The notes beneath the pieces were generated by a model. That model worked only from the letters and a program-made list of their open reading frames with translations. It searched no databases and was not told the DNA's origin. Positions 9,165-19,000 of a stretch of 64,000 nt of DNA are shown here, piece after piece. The DNA is taken from positions 186,001 to 250,000 of the forward strand of contig JADKDL010000002.1 of assembly GCA_016714605.1 (NCBI GenBank). Direction: 5' to 3'. A program made the position numbers and the translations under genes. The stretch is from Bacteroidales bacterium (lineage in GTDB: Bacteria > Bacteroidota > Bacteroidia > Bacteroidales > UBA1715). The stretch's first letter is position 1, and every line of letters begins with the position of its first letter.

Positions 9165-10661
9165 TTATTTCGTTAAAATAAACATCTTCTTTTCTTTCTT
9201 ACACATTAGTTGAACTACCCACTTACCTGTTTGAGCTGACGGAGGAAGACCACCACCGGGGAAAAGCCATTGTCCTGCCATATAGAAGTTTTTCAGTTTT
9301 GGAAGGGTCATATCTAATGATTTCATCATATTTTCTCTTGCAGGCAAAAAACCTTCATAAGCTCCGTCTTTTACTCCGGTATAGCGTACATCGGTTTTGG
9401 GTGTAGCTACATCGGTCACTTCTATAAACTCTGCAATGCCGGGGTATTCCATTTCTAAAAACTGTATTGCATCTTTTTCTATCTGTTTTTTCTCGTTTTT
9501 GTAATCTTCGCCTTCCAAATGCTCCCAAAGCTTCCACGGACTTTCGTATCTCATCACAATAGTTGTTTTACCCTCCGGTGCCATTGTAGTATCATAAGAA
9601 TAGTTCATAAATGAATATCCGTATTTGAGTACCGTCATGCCTATCTTTAAATCTTTTGTGGTGTTTATTATAATGGGAGATTTTGATTTTATAATTTTAT
9701 TTATTCCAAATGAAACTTGTACAAGTGGAGTAAATAGCTCCCAGTTTTTGTATGCAAAATCAACTTTTTTTGAAATATACTTTCCTTCAAGCATTTTAAA
9801 AATGGTACTAGACCCATCGGCAGCACTTATTACATAATCCGATAGAATTTGTGTTCCATCAGTCAGTACAACACCTTTTGCTTGGTTGTTTTCAACTATT
9901 ATTTTTTCAACTCTCTTTTTATATAAAATCTCGCCCCCGAGTTTTTCAAATTTATCAACCATTCTTTGAGCTAAAGGCAATGAACCTCCTTTTATATAAC
10001 CGGCATTTTTCTGATTAAAAAACCCCAACATAAAAATAAATGCCAATGCCGAAAAATTTCTTTCTCCATACATTGCATAGAGAGCCGATTTTATCTTTTC
10101 ACTTTTAAAACCAAGTTTATCGAAATACTCAATACAGGTTAAACGTGCAAATTTTCTAACCAAATTGAGAATTGGCAGCATCTTAGGTAAAATTCTTATA
10201 TAGTCAAGCGGACTTCGTAATTCAGGAGGAAGGGCAAACGGTTCCAAAAGTGCGCTCTTTCGCATATCTTTACACATCCTTTGTATTGTCTTTACATCCT
10301 CGGGAGCAATTTCTATGAGATATTTTTCCCATCTATCAATATTTGAATAAATAATAAATTCATTTCTATCTTTATCAAATAATTGTGAATGAATTTCATG
10401 GTCTATGATTTCGGTTTCATCATTAATTACGTTGGTTTCTTTCCAAATATCGTGAAATGCACCTTTCGATGTTCCAACCAGCCAATGTAAACAATAATCG
10501 AAGCGATAATTTTTCCTATCCCAAGCAGTACACTGTCCGCCCGCTATTGAATGCATTTCGATTATTTGCGTATCAAAACCATTCATCGCTGAGTAAATAC
10601 CGGCAGATAAACCCGCTACACCACCACCTATAATTGTGACCTTCTTTCCTAGATTATTCAT
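9165..10661 (-). CDS. FAD-dependent phytoene-desaturase-like oxidoreductase
   Basis: Flavoprotein of the CrtI/retinol-saturase/amine-oxidase superfamily. The N-terminal dinucleotide-binding motif is IIGGGVAGLSAGIYSA (about 10-25), followed by the acidic ribose-binding residue in QIIEMHS. The C-terminal FAD contact appears in FYMAGQWLFPGGGLPPSAQTG. The length of 498 residues is typical. The substrate cannot be told; carotenoid, polyprenoid and fatty-acid desaturation or saturation are all found in the family. It stands alone between repeat copies 2 and 3, without other carotenoid genes nearby. Confidence 0.85.
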   Translation of the reverse strand: MNNLGKKVTIIGGGVAGLSAGIYSAMNGFDTQIIEMHSIAGGQCTAWDRKNYRFDYCLHWLVGTSKGAFHDIWKETNVINDETEIIDHEIHSQLFDKDRNEFIIYSNIDRWEKYLIEIAPEDVKTIQRMCKDMRKSALLEPFALPPELRSPLDYIRILPKMLPILNLVRKFARLTCIEYFDKLGFKSEKIKSALYAMYGERNFSALAFIFMLGFFNQKNAGYIKGGSLPLAQRMVDKFEKLGGEILYKKRVEKIIVENNQAKGVVLTDGTQILSDYVISAADGSSTIFKMLEGKYISKKVDFAYKNWELFTPLVQVSFGINKIIKSKSPIIINTTKDLKIGMTVLKYGYSFMNYSYDTTMAPEGKTTIVMRYESPWKLWEHLEGEDYKNEKKQIEKDAIQFLEMEYPGIAEFIEVTDVATPKTDVRYTGVKDGAYEGFLPARENMMKSLDMTLPKLKNFYMAGQWLFPGGGLPPSAQTGKWVVQLMCKKEKKMFILTK

Positions 10662-10846
10662 AAGCTTGAGATGTTTTTATTTTTTATATTCAAGAGTGTA
10701 AATTAAATTGAATTTATTCTATTTAATTTATAAAATCAGATTATAAACACACTTAAAAATTATATAAAGGTAGGTTGCTAATCTATTAATTATTTGTTAA
10801 GTATCTCAATTCATTTTTGCCAACGAAAGATAGTTTACTGACTAAA

Positions 10847-11060
10847 AATAGTAAGATTTCAGGACTAGCGTCCCTAGAATACTATTATTTGTAAATATCC
10901 TACGAAGATAGCAGGACTAACGTCCCTAATAAAAATCATTTATACCTATTCTACGAAGATAAATAGAATAACATTCATAATGCAAAAAGGAGCGTAGCTC
11001 TGAAATCTTCGTAGAATAAATACGAGGTAAAAGAATAAGGGACGTAGTCCTGACATCTTA
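10847..11060. repeat. dispersed palindromic repeat, copy 3
   Basis: Third copy, with both outer ends: AAGATTTCAGGACTAGCGTC on the left and AGGGACGTAGTCCTGACATC on the right, which are inverted relatives. Internally it repeats the TACGAAGATAGCAGGACTAA and GGAGCGTAGCTCTGAAATCT sites and has an extra CTACGAAGATAAATAG segment not seen in the others. The start lacks the longer left flank shared by copies 1 and 2. Confidence 0.87.
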
Positions 11061-11390
11061 ATCTAATGTCGTATAGTTAAATAAATTTAAATTCTTTAGT
11101 TTTTTGTTTTACTCTTCGACTTCGCTCAGAGTCCGGTTAGTTGAGCGGAGTCGAAGCGGTTTTACTAACTAAAAGACATTACATAACTTTCGCCAACGTC
11201 AGTGTCTTCACTGACGATTTTCAACTTTGCCAAATTTTGATTAAATAGGAACATTTCATATAAATCAGTAAGTATCGTCCCCTTTAGGCTTAACCTGATG
11301 GCTATGTGCACAGCCTGAGCCGAACCGGAATGACAAACTTACAAATATCAGAACAGGATAAAGAATTGTTGCAATATGATTTTTAGTTTC
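11061..11390. repeat. two further hairpin repeats upstream of repeat copy 3
   Basis: No gene is visible. An inverted repeat has arms CTTCGACTTCGCTCA (11114-11128) and TGAGCGGAGTCGAAG (11142-11156); this wording is a common intergenic palindrome in Bacteroidota. A second perfect hairpin, CGTCAGTG-TCTT-CACTGACG, spans 11197-11216. A partial CAACTTTGCCAAA segment, related to the flank of repeat copies 1 and 2, follows at 11221. The region looks like a collecting site for small palindromic repeats. Confidence 0.65.
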
Positions 11391-12590
11391 TTATACTTGG
11401 TTAGGTATAGTAAAACGAACCGTTGTTCCAATATCTATTTTGCTATTAATCCATATTTCACCATCATGATTCTCAACAAATTCTTTACATAACATTAAAC
11501 CTAAACCGGTTCCGGTTTCATGAGCAGTCCCAATTGTAGATTTAATTAAGGAGATATTAAAAAGTTTATCAATAACCTCGGGAGGCATACCAACACCATT
11601 GTCAGTTACCTCTATGATAATATTCGGTGTATTTTGTATTGCTGATATTTCTATTTTTCCGCCTTCTCGAGTAAACTTTATTGCATTAGAAACCAGATTT
11701 CTTATAATAGCTTTTATCATATATATATCAGCATTTATCGGTAATTTATCATCTGATTTATGCTCTATACTAATATTCTTCAACTTAGCCACAGGTTCAA
11801 GTAAGTCGGCAACCTCAGAAATTATTTCATTTATGTCGAAAATGGAACGATTAAATAGTATATTCTTCGACTTTAAATTTGCCCACAAAAGTGTATCTTC
11901 AAGTAATTTATAGGTTTTATTTGCAATATTGTGCATTGCCTCAACCATAGTTTTAGTTTTTTGTATAGGATATTTTTCTAAATTATTTAGTAATAATTCT
12001 GAAAATCCCAAAAGACTTGAAAACGGATTTTTTAAATCGTGTGCTAGAATGGAAATAAATCTTTCTTTATCTGTGTTTAGCTGTATTAATTGCGTTTCTG
12101 CTTTTTTTCGCTCAGTTACATCATGAAAAGTCCAAATTCGACCATAATTTTTTCCATCAAGACCTATCACCGGAGAAGAATATCGATCAAGTATAGTACC
12201 ATCTACAAGCTCAATTTCATCACGGGTTTTGTCATTTGGATGTTCTCGTAGATAATCGATCTCGGCAACAAACTGTTGCGGATTTACAACCATTTTCATT
12301 ACGTGTTCAACCTGTTTCAATCCACTAGGATCTTCAGCTACATTCTGCGGTATTTTCCATAAATCTATGGTTCGTTGGTTTTGAAGAATTTTCTGACCAT
12401 AAGGATTAACAACAAGATATCCATCAATAACCGAATTTGCAATACCTTCAAGAAATAATAATCTTAAGCGCAAATCTTCTTCATTCTTCTTATATATATT
12501 TATTTCTTCTTTATGCTTTTCCTCAAGTGCGGTATACTTCTGTTTTAAATCTTCCAACTCTGTTAAAAGTTCATCGTTCGTTTTAGTCAT
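11391..12590 (-). CDS. PAS-domain sensor histidine kinase
   Basis: Soluble two-component sensor kinase of 399 residues with no membrane segment. It has an N-terminal coiled coil (about 5-45), a PAS domain (about 45-160) ending in FHDVTERKKAE, a HisKA dimerisation region with the phospho-acceptor in ILAHDLKNPF (His184), and a HATPase_c domain with NLVSNAIKF, DNGVGMP and GTGLGL boxes. No response regulator is adjacent, so it is an orphan kinase here. The signal is unknown; a cytoplasmic or redox cue is only a guess from the lack of membrane helices. Confidence 0.92.
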   Translation of the reverse strand: MTKTNDELLTELEDLKQKYTALEEKHKEEINIYKKNEEDLRLRLLFLEGIANSVIDGYLVVNPYGQKILQNQRTIDLWKIPQNVAEDPSGLKQVEHVMKMVVNPQQFVAEIDYLREHPNDKTRDEIELVDGTILDRYSSPVIGLDGKNYGRIWTFHDVTERKKAETQLIQLNTDKERFISILAHDLKNPFSSLLGFSELLLNNLEKYPIQKTKTMVEAMHNIANKTYKLLEDTLLWANLKSKNILFNRSIFDINEIISEVADLLEPVAKLKNISIEHKSDDKLPINADIYMIKAIIRNLVSNAIKFTREGGKIEISAIQNTPNIIIEVTDNGVGMPPEVIDKLFNISLIKSTIGTAHETGTGLGLMLCKEFVENHDGEIWINSKIDIGTTVRFTIPNQV

Positions 12591-12765
12591 CAGAACTTAT
12601 TTTAATGTAATACATGTGACATTTGAAAAATACACAAAACAGAAGAGTAATAAAAATATTTTTAGATGATGTTTAACACCACTTTAATGGTATTTTGTTT
12701 GCTAGGAACTGAAAGGTTCACAACAGCATTCAGCCCTCTCGCTAATTTACGGTTGTACCGTCAAT

Positions 12766-13710
12766 TTATCCTTTTATATTCCAGTTAGAGTAACCCAAAT
12801 ACACCGATCCTTTGAACAAATCTTGTTCTATAAAGGTAAGTATGCGTGAACGAAGCTTTTCGTGCTTCATAAGTGGTCTTTGGGGCTTGTAGTTCTTGTC
12901 GAAGTGTAGCTGTTCTTTCCAGTTGAAATTCTTTACAAAATCGTGCATCACTTCGGGGTGTGTTTCTTTGAATATGGGGAGTTTTGATAAATTTCCGTAG
13001 TCAAACAAATCTTCTGTATTCTTTTGTCTATCATCTACGGCATTGCCATGATGTATTTTACTAAGGGAAAGATTCTTTTTGAACATCAATTTTGGTGGTC
13101 TTACCCAACCGTAATGATAGATATATGCGTCTGATTTTGCTACATTCAACTTAAAGGTGTTCTCTTTTTGTCGGTAGTCTACTCCATCAAAATTGGGTAT
13201 TCGTCTGAATGATTGTGCTGAGATATATGAATGTATATCCGGATGGTTTCGTACCAGTCTTATTTCATTCGGATACCATCCGTGGAAATTTATAAAATGG
13301 TCGTAATCGCCATAAAAATGTTTGTATTTAAATAGCAAGCCTTCTATGTTTTGATTGTTTTTTAAGTCGTTGCATTGTTGGTAAATGCTTTTCAGATATT
13401 TTTCATGTACCACTTCATCTGCCTGAAGGTAAAAACACCAGTCGCCTTTGCATTCGTTTTTTGCAATATCAGTTTGGTGCGCATTTTCGGTACCTCTGGA
13501 GTATTTTGCAATATCCCATTTGGTGTGTATTATCCGAATCTTGTCCGATTGTAATGAGTTTATCTCTTCCAGCGTTGTATCGTCAGCATCGCAGTCGCCC
13601 AAGGCAACTATAAATTCATCTACGATAGGAAGTATTGAAGCAATTGCTTCTTTTATTGGGTAGTACAATTTCGAGGCGTTTTTCGCCATGGTAAATCCGC
13701 TTATTTTCAC
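12766..13710 (-). CDS. family 2 glycosyltransferase-like protein
   Basis: GT-A fold protein of 314 residues. The N-terminal segment ISGFTMAKNA...PIKEAIASILPIVDEFIVALGDCDADDT fits the nucleotide-sugar binding start of family 2 enzymes. The acidic metal-site region is WCFYLQADEVVHEKY near residue 96. The start is GTG at 13710; the in-frame ATG at residue 8 would cut into the first strand. It probably adds a sugar to a cell-surface glycan, but the acceptor and sugar are unknown and no polysaccharide cluster surrounds it. Confidence 0.8.
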   Translation of the reverse strand: MKISGFTMAKNASKLYYPIKEAIASILPIVDEFIVALGDCDADDTTLEEINSLQSDKIRIIHTKWDIAKYSRGTENAHQTDIAKNECKGDWCFYLQADEVVHEKYLKSIYQQCNDLKNNQNIEGLLFKYKHFYGDYDHFINFHGWYPNEIRLVRNHPDIHSYISAQSFRRIPNFDGVDYRQKENTFKLNVAKSDAYIYHYGWVRPPKLMFKKNLSLSKIHHGNAVDDRQKNTEDLFDYGNLSKLPIFKETHPEVMHDFVKNFNWKEQLHFDKNYKPQRPLMKHEKLRSRILTFIEQDLFKGSVYLGYSNWNIKG

Positions 13711-13772
13711 CGCTTATTTCGCTTATTATAAATTGTTCTTTTTTAATTCTCAATTTTCAATTCTCAATTATA

Positions 13773-14375
13773 TTAAAGATATTTCACTCTCGTTATAATT
13801 TTATCAGAATATATTTCAATAGTTCTATATGCCGCACCGCTTTGTTCTTTCTGAAAGGCATTAGCGTTAGGGTCTATAAGATAAAAGTTCGACGGACAAA
13901 GAAATTGAATTATATTTTTGTCAACCGTCGTTGTGTCTGAATGAAAATGTCCGCAAAAAAAATAGACCTGGTTTTTATAGTTCCTTAGTATCGATAATAA
14001 ATCGTCTGCATTCTTCATTGGGTGATTGAAATCCATATAGTTCACACCCGATTTCAGTACCGGATGGTGCGAGAAAATTATCAATCGGTTCTGATTAAGC
14101 TCTATTTTTTGTTTTATCCAATCCAGTTGCGTATTAGAAATTGTGTTTGTAGATGTGTCAACAAACAGTATCTCATCATATTTAATATATTCTGAATAGT
14201 AAAGCTCTGTTTCGCTTTCAGAATCGCATTTAAACACGGTTTTCAATAATGGTACAGAGTCGTGATTGCCTGCCATTATTAAAATTTGTTGCTTAAATTT
14301 ATGTAATTGGTTCCTTATGAATTCGTAAATATCTTCTTTGCCAAATTGAAAAGCTAAGTCGCCCGAAATAACCAA
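13773..14375 (-). CDS. calcineurin-like metallophosphoesterase, N-terminally truncated
   Basis: Metallophosphoesterase related to Icc/CpdA-type enzymes. Motifs GDLAF, GNHDS, SHHP and GHFH are all visible. The first metal-binding motif (SDxH) expected at the very N-terminus is missing. The listed start is a TTG at 14375, but in-frame homology continues upstream as HSIRHNFERLLDHLATQ to about 14430, where it runs into the end of the M3 peptidase gene in another frame. The gene appears to have lost its first 10-20 codons and is probably inactive. Confidence 0.75.
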   Translation of the reverse strand: MVISGDLAFQFGKEDIYEFIRNQLHKFKQQILIMAGNHDSVPLLKTVFKCDSESETELYYSEYIKYDEILFVDTSTNTISNTQLDWIKQKIELNQNRLIIFSHHPVLKSGVNYMDFNHPMKNADDLLSILRNYKNQVYFFCGHFHSDTTTVDKNIIQFLCPSNFYLIDPNANAFQKEQSGAAYRTIEIYSDKIITRVKYL

Positions 14376-14427
14376 ACAGTCAAAAGTCTGGGTAGCTAAA
14401 TGATCTAAAAGTCTTTCAAAATTGTGT

Positions 14428-16008
14428 CTAATAGAGTGCTTTCTCCGGATTTTGTTTGTAATTTCTCCAAACTGCTATAGCTCCCAGTTGAGAAATTGCA
14501 TATTCTATATAGTAAAACGGTACTTCATATATGTGCAGTTGTTTTTGCCATGAGTAGTCTTTTACGGTTTGGTATTCCGACCAATCAACAAGGCTGGTAC
14601 TATATTCATCAATAATAGTATTCCAAGCGGCAATGCGTTCTAGGTTGCTGTGGTTTATATTTGTATAAATCCAATGCTGAAACTTGTCTATGGTTGCAAC
14701 CCACGGCAATACTTTTATTACACCTTCCAACTGACTTCTTTTTGCTCTCTTAAGTTCCTCTGCCGAACTGAAAAAATGATGCCAGTGTTCCATAGAGATC
14801 AGCTCCATAGACATAGATGCCAGTTCCGCAATCTCTGATGTTAAGCCTTTGAAATCTACCAATTCCAAATCTTTGCTTAGGAAAGAATGTATTGCATGTC
14901 CGCCTTCGTGAACCATCGTTTCTACATCGCGCAGATTGCCACTTGCATTCATGAAAATGAAAGGCACATTGCTTTCATACAGTGGGTAATTGTATCCGCC
15001 CGGAGCTTTGCCAATTCTTGAATCCAAATCTAAATAGTTGTTTTCTTTCATAATAGAAAGAAATTTACCAAATCGGTTTCTTATTTCTGTAAAACAAGCT
15101 ATTGATTTATCTATCAGATCATCGGCAGTAGTGAATGGAATAAGAGGAGGCTTGTTGTCTGTATCTACTTCTAAATCGTAGGGCTTAAGACTATCAAGTT
15201 GTAATGCCTGTTTTCTTTCCTTGTGCAGGGAGTTTATGATTGGCATAACGGCAGTTTTTATAGCTTCGTGAAATTGCAAACAATCATCTACACTATAGTC
15301 GAACCGACCAAGAGCTTCATGTTTATAATCACGATAGTTACTAAAACCGGTATTCAGCGCAATCTGATTTCTTTTTTGAATCAGTTTGTTTAGAAGCGTG
15401 TCAAGTGCGTCATTGTCTTGCGCTCTTCTTTGGTTTATCAGTTCAAAAACAGTTTTCCTAACATCTCTATCAGTCTCTTTCAAGTAGTTACTAGCCTGCT
15501 GAAGGGTGAGCGTTTTGCCCTGATATTCTATAGTCATTTGAGATGACAATAAGCCGTATTCCTGTTGCTCTTGTTGTATTTCTGCTTGTATTGGAATGTT
15601 CTCTTCACGAAACATTTCTATGCCTCTTTTTATAGAACGAATGGCAACAAAATATTTGTTTTTATCTAAAGTATCTAAAAGGGGAGAAGCTATGAATTTT
15701 TTGTTCAGAATGTTCGAAAAAGAATTTATCTCCGGTTCAATACTAGCTACAAAGGTGTTGAAGTGTTCTGCAATAGTGGTATCGGTAGTGTTGCAGGTCA
15801 TTTTAATATAACGCCAAGCCATTTCTTCGGCCAATACTGCTTCTAGTTCGCTTCTGTCTTTCCACCAAGTAAGGAGTGCATCGGTGGAGTTTATTTCTCT
15901 TGATTCTAGATTTATGAAATATTCTTTTATATCGTCCCAAGAGTTTATAATCAAATCTGTTTTTACGAAATATCTTTTTTGTTTTGCTGAGTGGAGTAGT
16001 GTGTTCAT
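14428..16008 (-). CDS. M3-family oligoendopeptidase, C-terminally truncated
   Basis: Zinc metallopeptidase of the M3/PepF type that degrades short peptides in the cytoplasm. The HEXXH zinc site is HEGGH at residues 367-371. The start is placed at ATG 16008 (MNTLLHSAKQ), since an upstream extension to 16068 runs across the secA terminator. The protein ends abruptly after QNPEKALY. Relatives continue for roughly 40-50 more residues, which are missing here because the coding sequence meets the truncated phosphoesterase. The active-site region is intact, but folding of the last helices would be affected. Confidence 0.85.
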   Translation of the reverse strand: MNTLLHSAKQKRYFVKTDLIINSWDDIKEYFINLESREINSTDALLTWWKDRSELEAVLAEEMAWRYIKMTCNTTDTTIAEHFNTFVASIEPEINSFSNILNKKFIASPLLDTLDKNKYFVAIRSIKRGIEMFREENIPIQAEIQQEQQEYGLLSSQMTIEYQGKTLTLQQASNYLKETDRDVRKTVFELINQRRAQDNDALDTLLNKLIQKRNQIALNTGFSNYRDYKHEALGRFDYSVDDCLQFHEAIKTAVMPIINSLHKERKQALQLDSLKPYDLEVDTDNKPPLIPFTTADDLIDKSIACFTEIRNRFGKFLSIMKENNYLDLDSRIGKAPGGYNYPLYESNVPFIFMNASGNLRDVETMVHEGGHAIHSFLSKDLELVDFKGLTSEIAELASMSMELISMEHWHHFFSSAEELKRAKRSQLEGVIKVLPWVATIDKFQHWIYTNINHSNLERIAAWNTIIDEYSTSLVDWSEYQTVKDYSWQKQLHIYEVPFYYIEYAISQLGAIAVWRNYKQNPEKALY

Positions 16009-16032
16009 TTCTGATAAAATTTTAAGCATTAA

Positions 16033-16066
16033 AAGTAACAAAAGAGGCGAACCAGTAGTTCGCCTC
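16033..16066 (-). terminator. Rho-independent terminator of secA
   Basis: On the minus strand GAGGCGAA and TTCGCCTC form an eight-bp stem with a seven-base loop (16044-16066), followed by TTTTGTTACTTTT. It lies 9 bp after the secA stop and before the M3 peptidase start. Confidence 0.85.
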
Positions 16067-16074
16067 AAGTATAT

Positions 16075-19000
16075 TTATTCTTCGCCTTTACCGCAACATT
16101 GTTTGTATTTTTTGCCGCTTCCGCAAGGACAAGGGTCGTTTCTTCCTATTTTCTTTTCTACTTTTATAGGTTCTTTTTTTACTTCTTTCTTGTTTTCTTG
16201 GGTGTTTTGACTTCCGAAATCAGATTTCTGAGTTTGCAAACGCGATAAATCAAGTTTTTTTCTTTCTTCTGCAGCTTCTTTAGCCTCTGCCTGAACCGGA
16301 ATTTGTGCTTTCATAAAGGTAGAAATAATTTCTTTATTCACCTTATCAAGCATTGTTCTGAATAGTTGGAAAGATTCTAGTTTGTATATTACTAAAGGGT
16401 CTTTTTGTTCAAGGTGAGCATTTTGCACCGAATGTTTAAGTTCATCCATCTCACGTAAGTGCTCTTTCCAAGCCTCGTCTATAGTTACCAAGCTTAAAGT
16501 TTTAATGAAAGAACGAAGTACTTCTTTACCTTTAGATTTGTAGGCTTTTTCTAAATCAGTAACGACATTGAAAACTCTAAATCCGTCGGCAATAGGAACT
16601 GCTATGTTTTTATATTTGCCCGATTGTGTTTCGTAAATATGTTTTACAACCGGCCATGCTTGTTCTGAAATGGTATTTATTTTTCTTTCATAAATTTCCA
16701 TCGCACGTTTGAATACCTGTTCGGTAAGATTTTCTACATTATTTTTCAGATACTCTTCGGCAGTAAACGGACATTCAATAGAAAGATGTCTGATAAGTTC
16801 AATACAAAAAGCATCATAGTCAATGTTGCCATGAGCAGCAGAAACAATGCTTTCGCAAGTATCAAAAAGTATTTCAACAGTATCAAGACCAATACGTTCT
16901 CCGTACAATGCGTGTCTTCTACGTTTGTAAACAACCTCCCTTTGAGAGTTCATCACATCGTCATACTCAAGAAGTCTCTTTCTTACACCGAAGTTATTTT
17001 CTTCAACCTTTTTCTGTGCACGTTCTATCGATTTTGATATCATAGAGTGCTGAATAACTTCACCTTCTTTAAGTCCAAGTCTATCCATCATTCCTGCAAT
17101 TCTGTCGGAACCGAACATTCTCATAAGGTCATCTTCTAAGCAAACGAAAAACTGCGAAGTACCTGGGTCACCTTGTCTACCGGCTCTACCTCTTAACTGG
17201 CGGTCAACTCGTCTTGAGTCATGTCTTTCAGTTCCTACAATAGCTAAACCACCATTTTGTTTTACCTCAGCACTTAGCTTAATGTCGGTACCTCTACCGG
17301 CCATGTTGGTTGCAATGGTTACCCTTCCCGGATGTCCGGCTTCGGCAACAATATCGGCTTCTTTTTGGTGTAGCTTCGCGTTCAAAACATTATGTTTAAT
17401 GCCTTGCATGGTAAGCATTTTTGAGAGCAACTCAGACACTTCTACGTTGGTAGTACCAACAAGAACTGGTCTGCCTAGATTTTGAAGATCTACAATATGT
17501 TCAATTACTGCTTTGAATTTTTCTTTTCTGGTTTTGTAAACCAGATCTTCCATATCTTTTCTTACAATTTGTCTGTTAGTAGGGGCTACAATTACGTCGA
17601 GTTTGTAAATGTCAGAAAATTCTTTAGCTTCGGTTTCGGCAGTACCGGTCATACCCGCAAGCTTTTTATACATTCTGAAATAGTTCTGAAGGGTAACAGT
17701 AGCAAAGGTTTGTGTTGCAGCTTCTACTTTTACATTTTCTTTTGCTTCAATTGCTTGGTGCAAACCGTCAGAATATCTTCTACCCTCCATGATACGTCCG
17801 GTTTGTTCATCAACAATTTTTACCTTATTGTCTATTACCACATATTCTATGTCTTTTTCATAGAGAGTGTAGGCTTTAAGCAATTGGTTTACGGTATGTA
17901 CTCTTTCAGATTTTATTGCATAATCGAGCAAAAGCTGATCTTTTTGTTTTAGAATTTCTTCGGGCGAAGTAGACGACTTTTCAATATCGGCAATTTTAGC
18001 ACCTATATCGGGCAATACAAAGAAGTCCTTATCTCCTGTGTCAGACGATAAAAAGTCTATACCTTTATCAGTAAGTTCAATGGAATTGTGTTTTTCATCA
18101 ATAATAAAAAACAATTCATCGGTTACCAGATGCATGTTTTTATTATTTTCTGCCATGTAGAAGTTCTCTGTCTTGTGCATCAAGGCTTTCATACCTTGTT
18201 CGCTCAAGAATTTTATGAGAGCTTTGTTTTTTGGTAATCCTTTAAAAGCTCTAACTAAAAGCTTAGCACCCTCTTCTTGTTGTTTTTTATCTTCAGATTC
18301 TATGAATTTTTTAGCATCGACAAAAACTCTGTTTATGAGAGCTTTTTGCGCGTTGAAAAGTCTGTCAACTTTTGCTTTGTAGTCGTTAAATAGTTGGTCG
18401 CCACCTTTAGGAACCGGACCGGAAATTATCAAAGGAGTACGAGCATCGTCAATCAAAACGGAGTCAACTTCATCTACAATAGCAAAGTTATGAATTCTTT
18501 GTACCAAATCGAGTGGGTTAGATGCCATGTTGTCTCTTAGGTAGTCAAAGCCGTATTCATTATTTGTACCGTAGGTTATGTCTGCATTGTAGGCTTTGCG
18601 TCTATCGTCAGAGTTTGGTTGATATTTGTCAATACAATCTACTTTAAGACCGTGGAATTCAAATATAGGACCCATCCATTCCGAGTCTCTTTTTGCCAAA
18701 TAGTCGTTAACGGTTACAATGTGAACGCCTCTGCCCGGAAGTGCATTTAGAAACACCGGAAGGGTCGCTACCAAGGTTTTTCCTTCACCTGTTGCCATTT
18801 CTGCAATGTTGCCTCTGTGTAGAATTGCACCTCCAATTATTTGCACATCGTAGTGTACCATATCCCATTTTACGATACTTCCACCAGCCATCCATGAATT
18901 GCTCCACACGGCTTCGCTGCCTTCTATTACAACTTGATTTTTCTTAACTGCAAGTTGACGGTCGAAATCTGATGCTGTAACTCTTAATGTTTCATTTTCT

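Noticed and set aside
13773..16008. Single fused peptidase-phosphoesterase protein
   Set aside because: The two frames differ in phase and a stop codon ends the peptidase at 14428, so no fusion protein could be made.
17482..17952. 156-residue plus-strand frame within secA
   Set aside because: Antisense to strongly conserved SecA sequence, with no recognisable domain.
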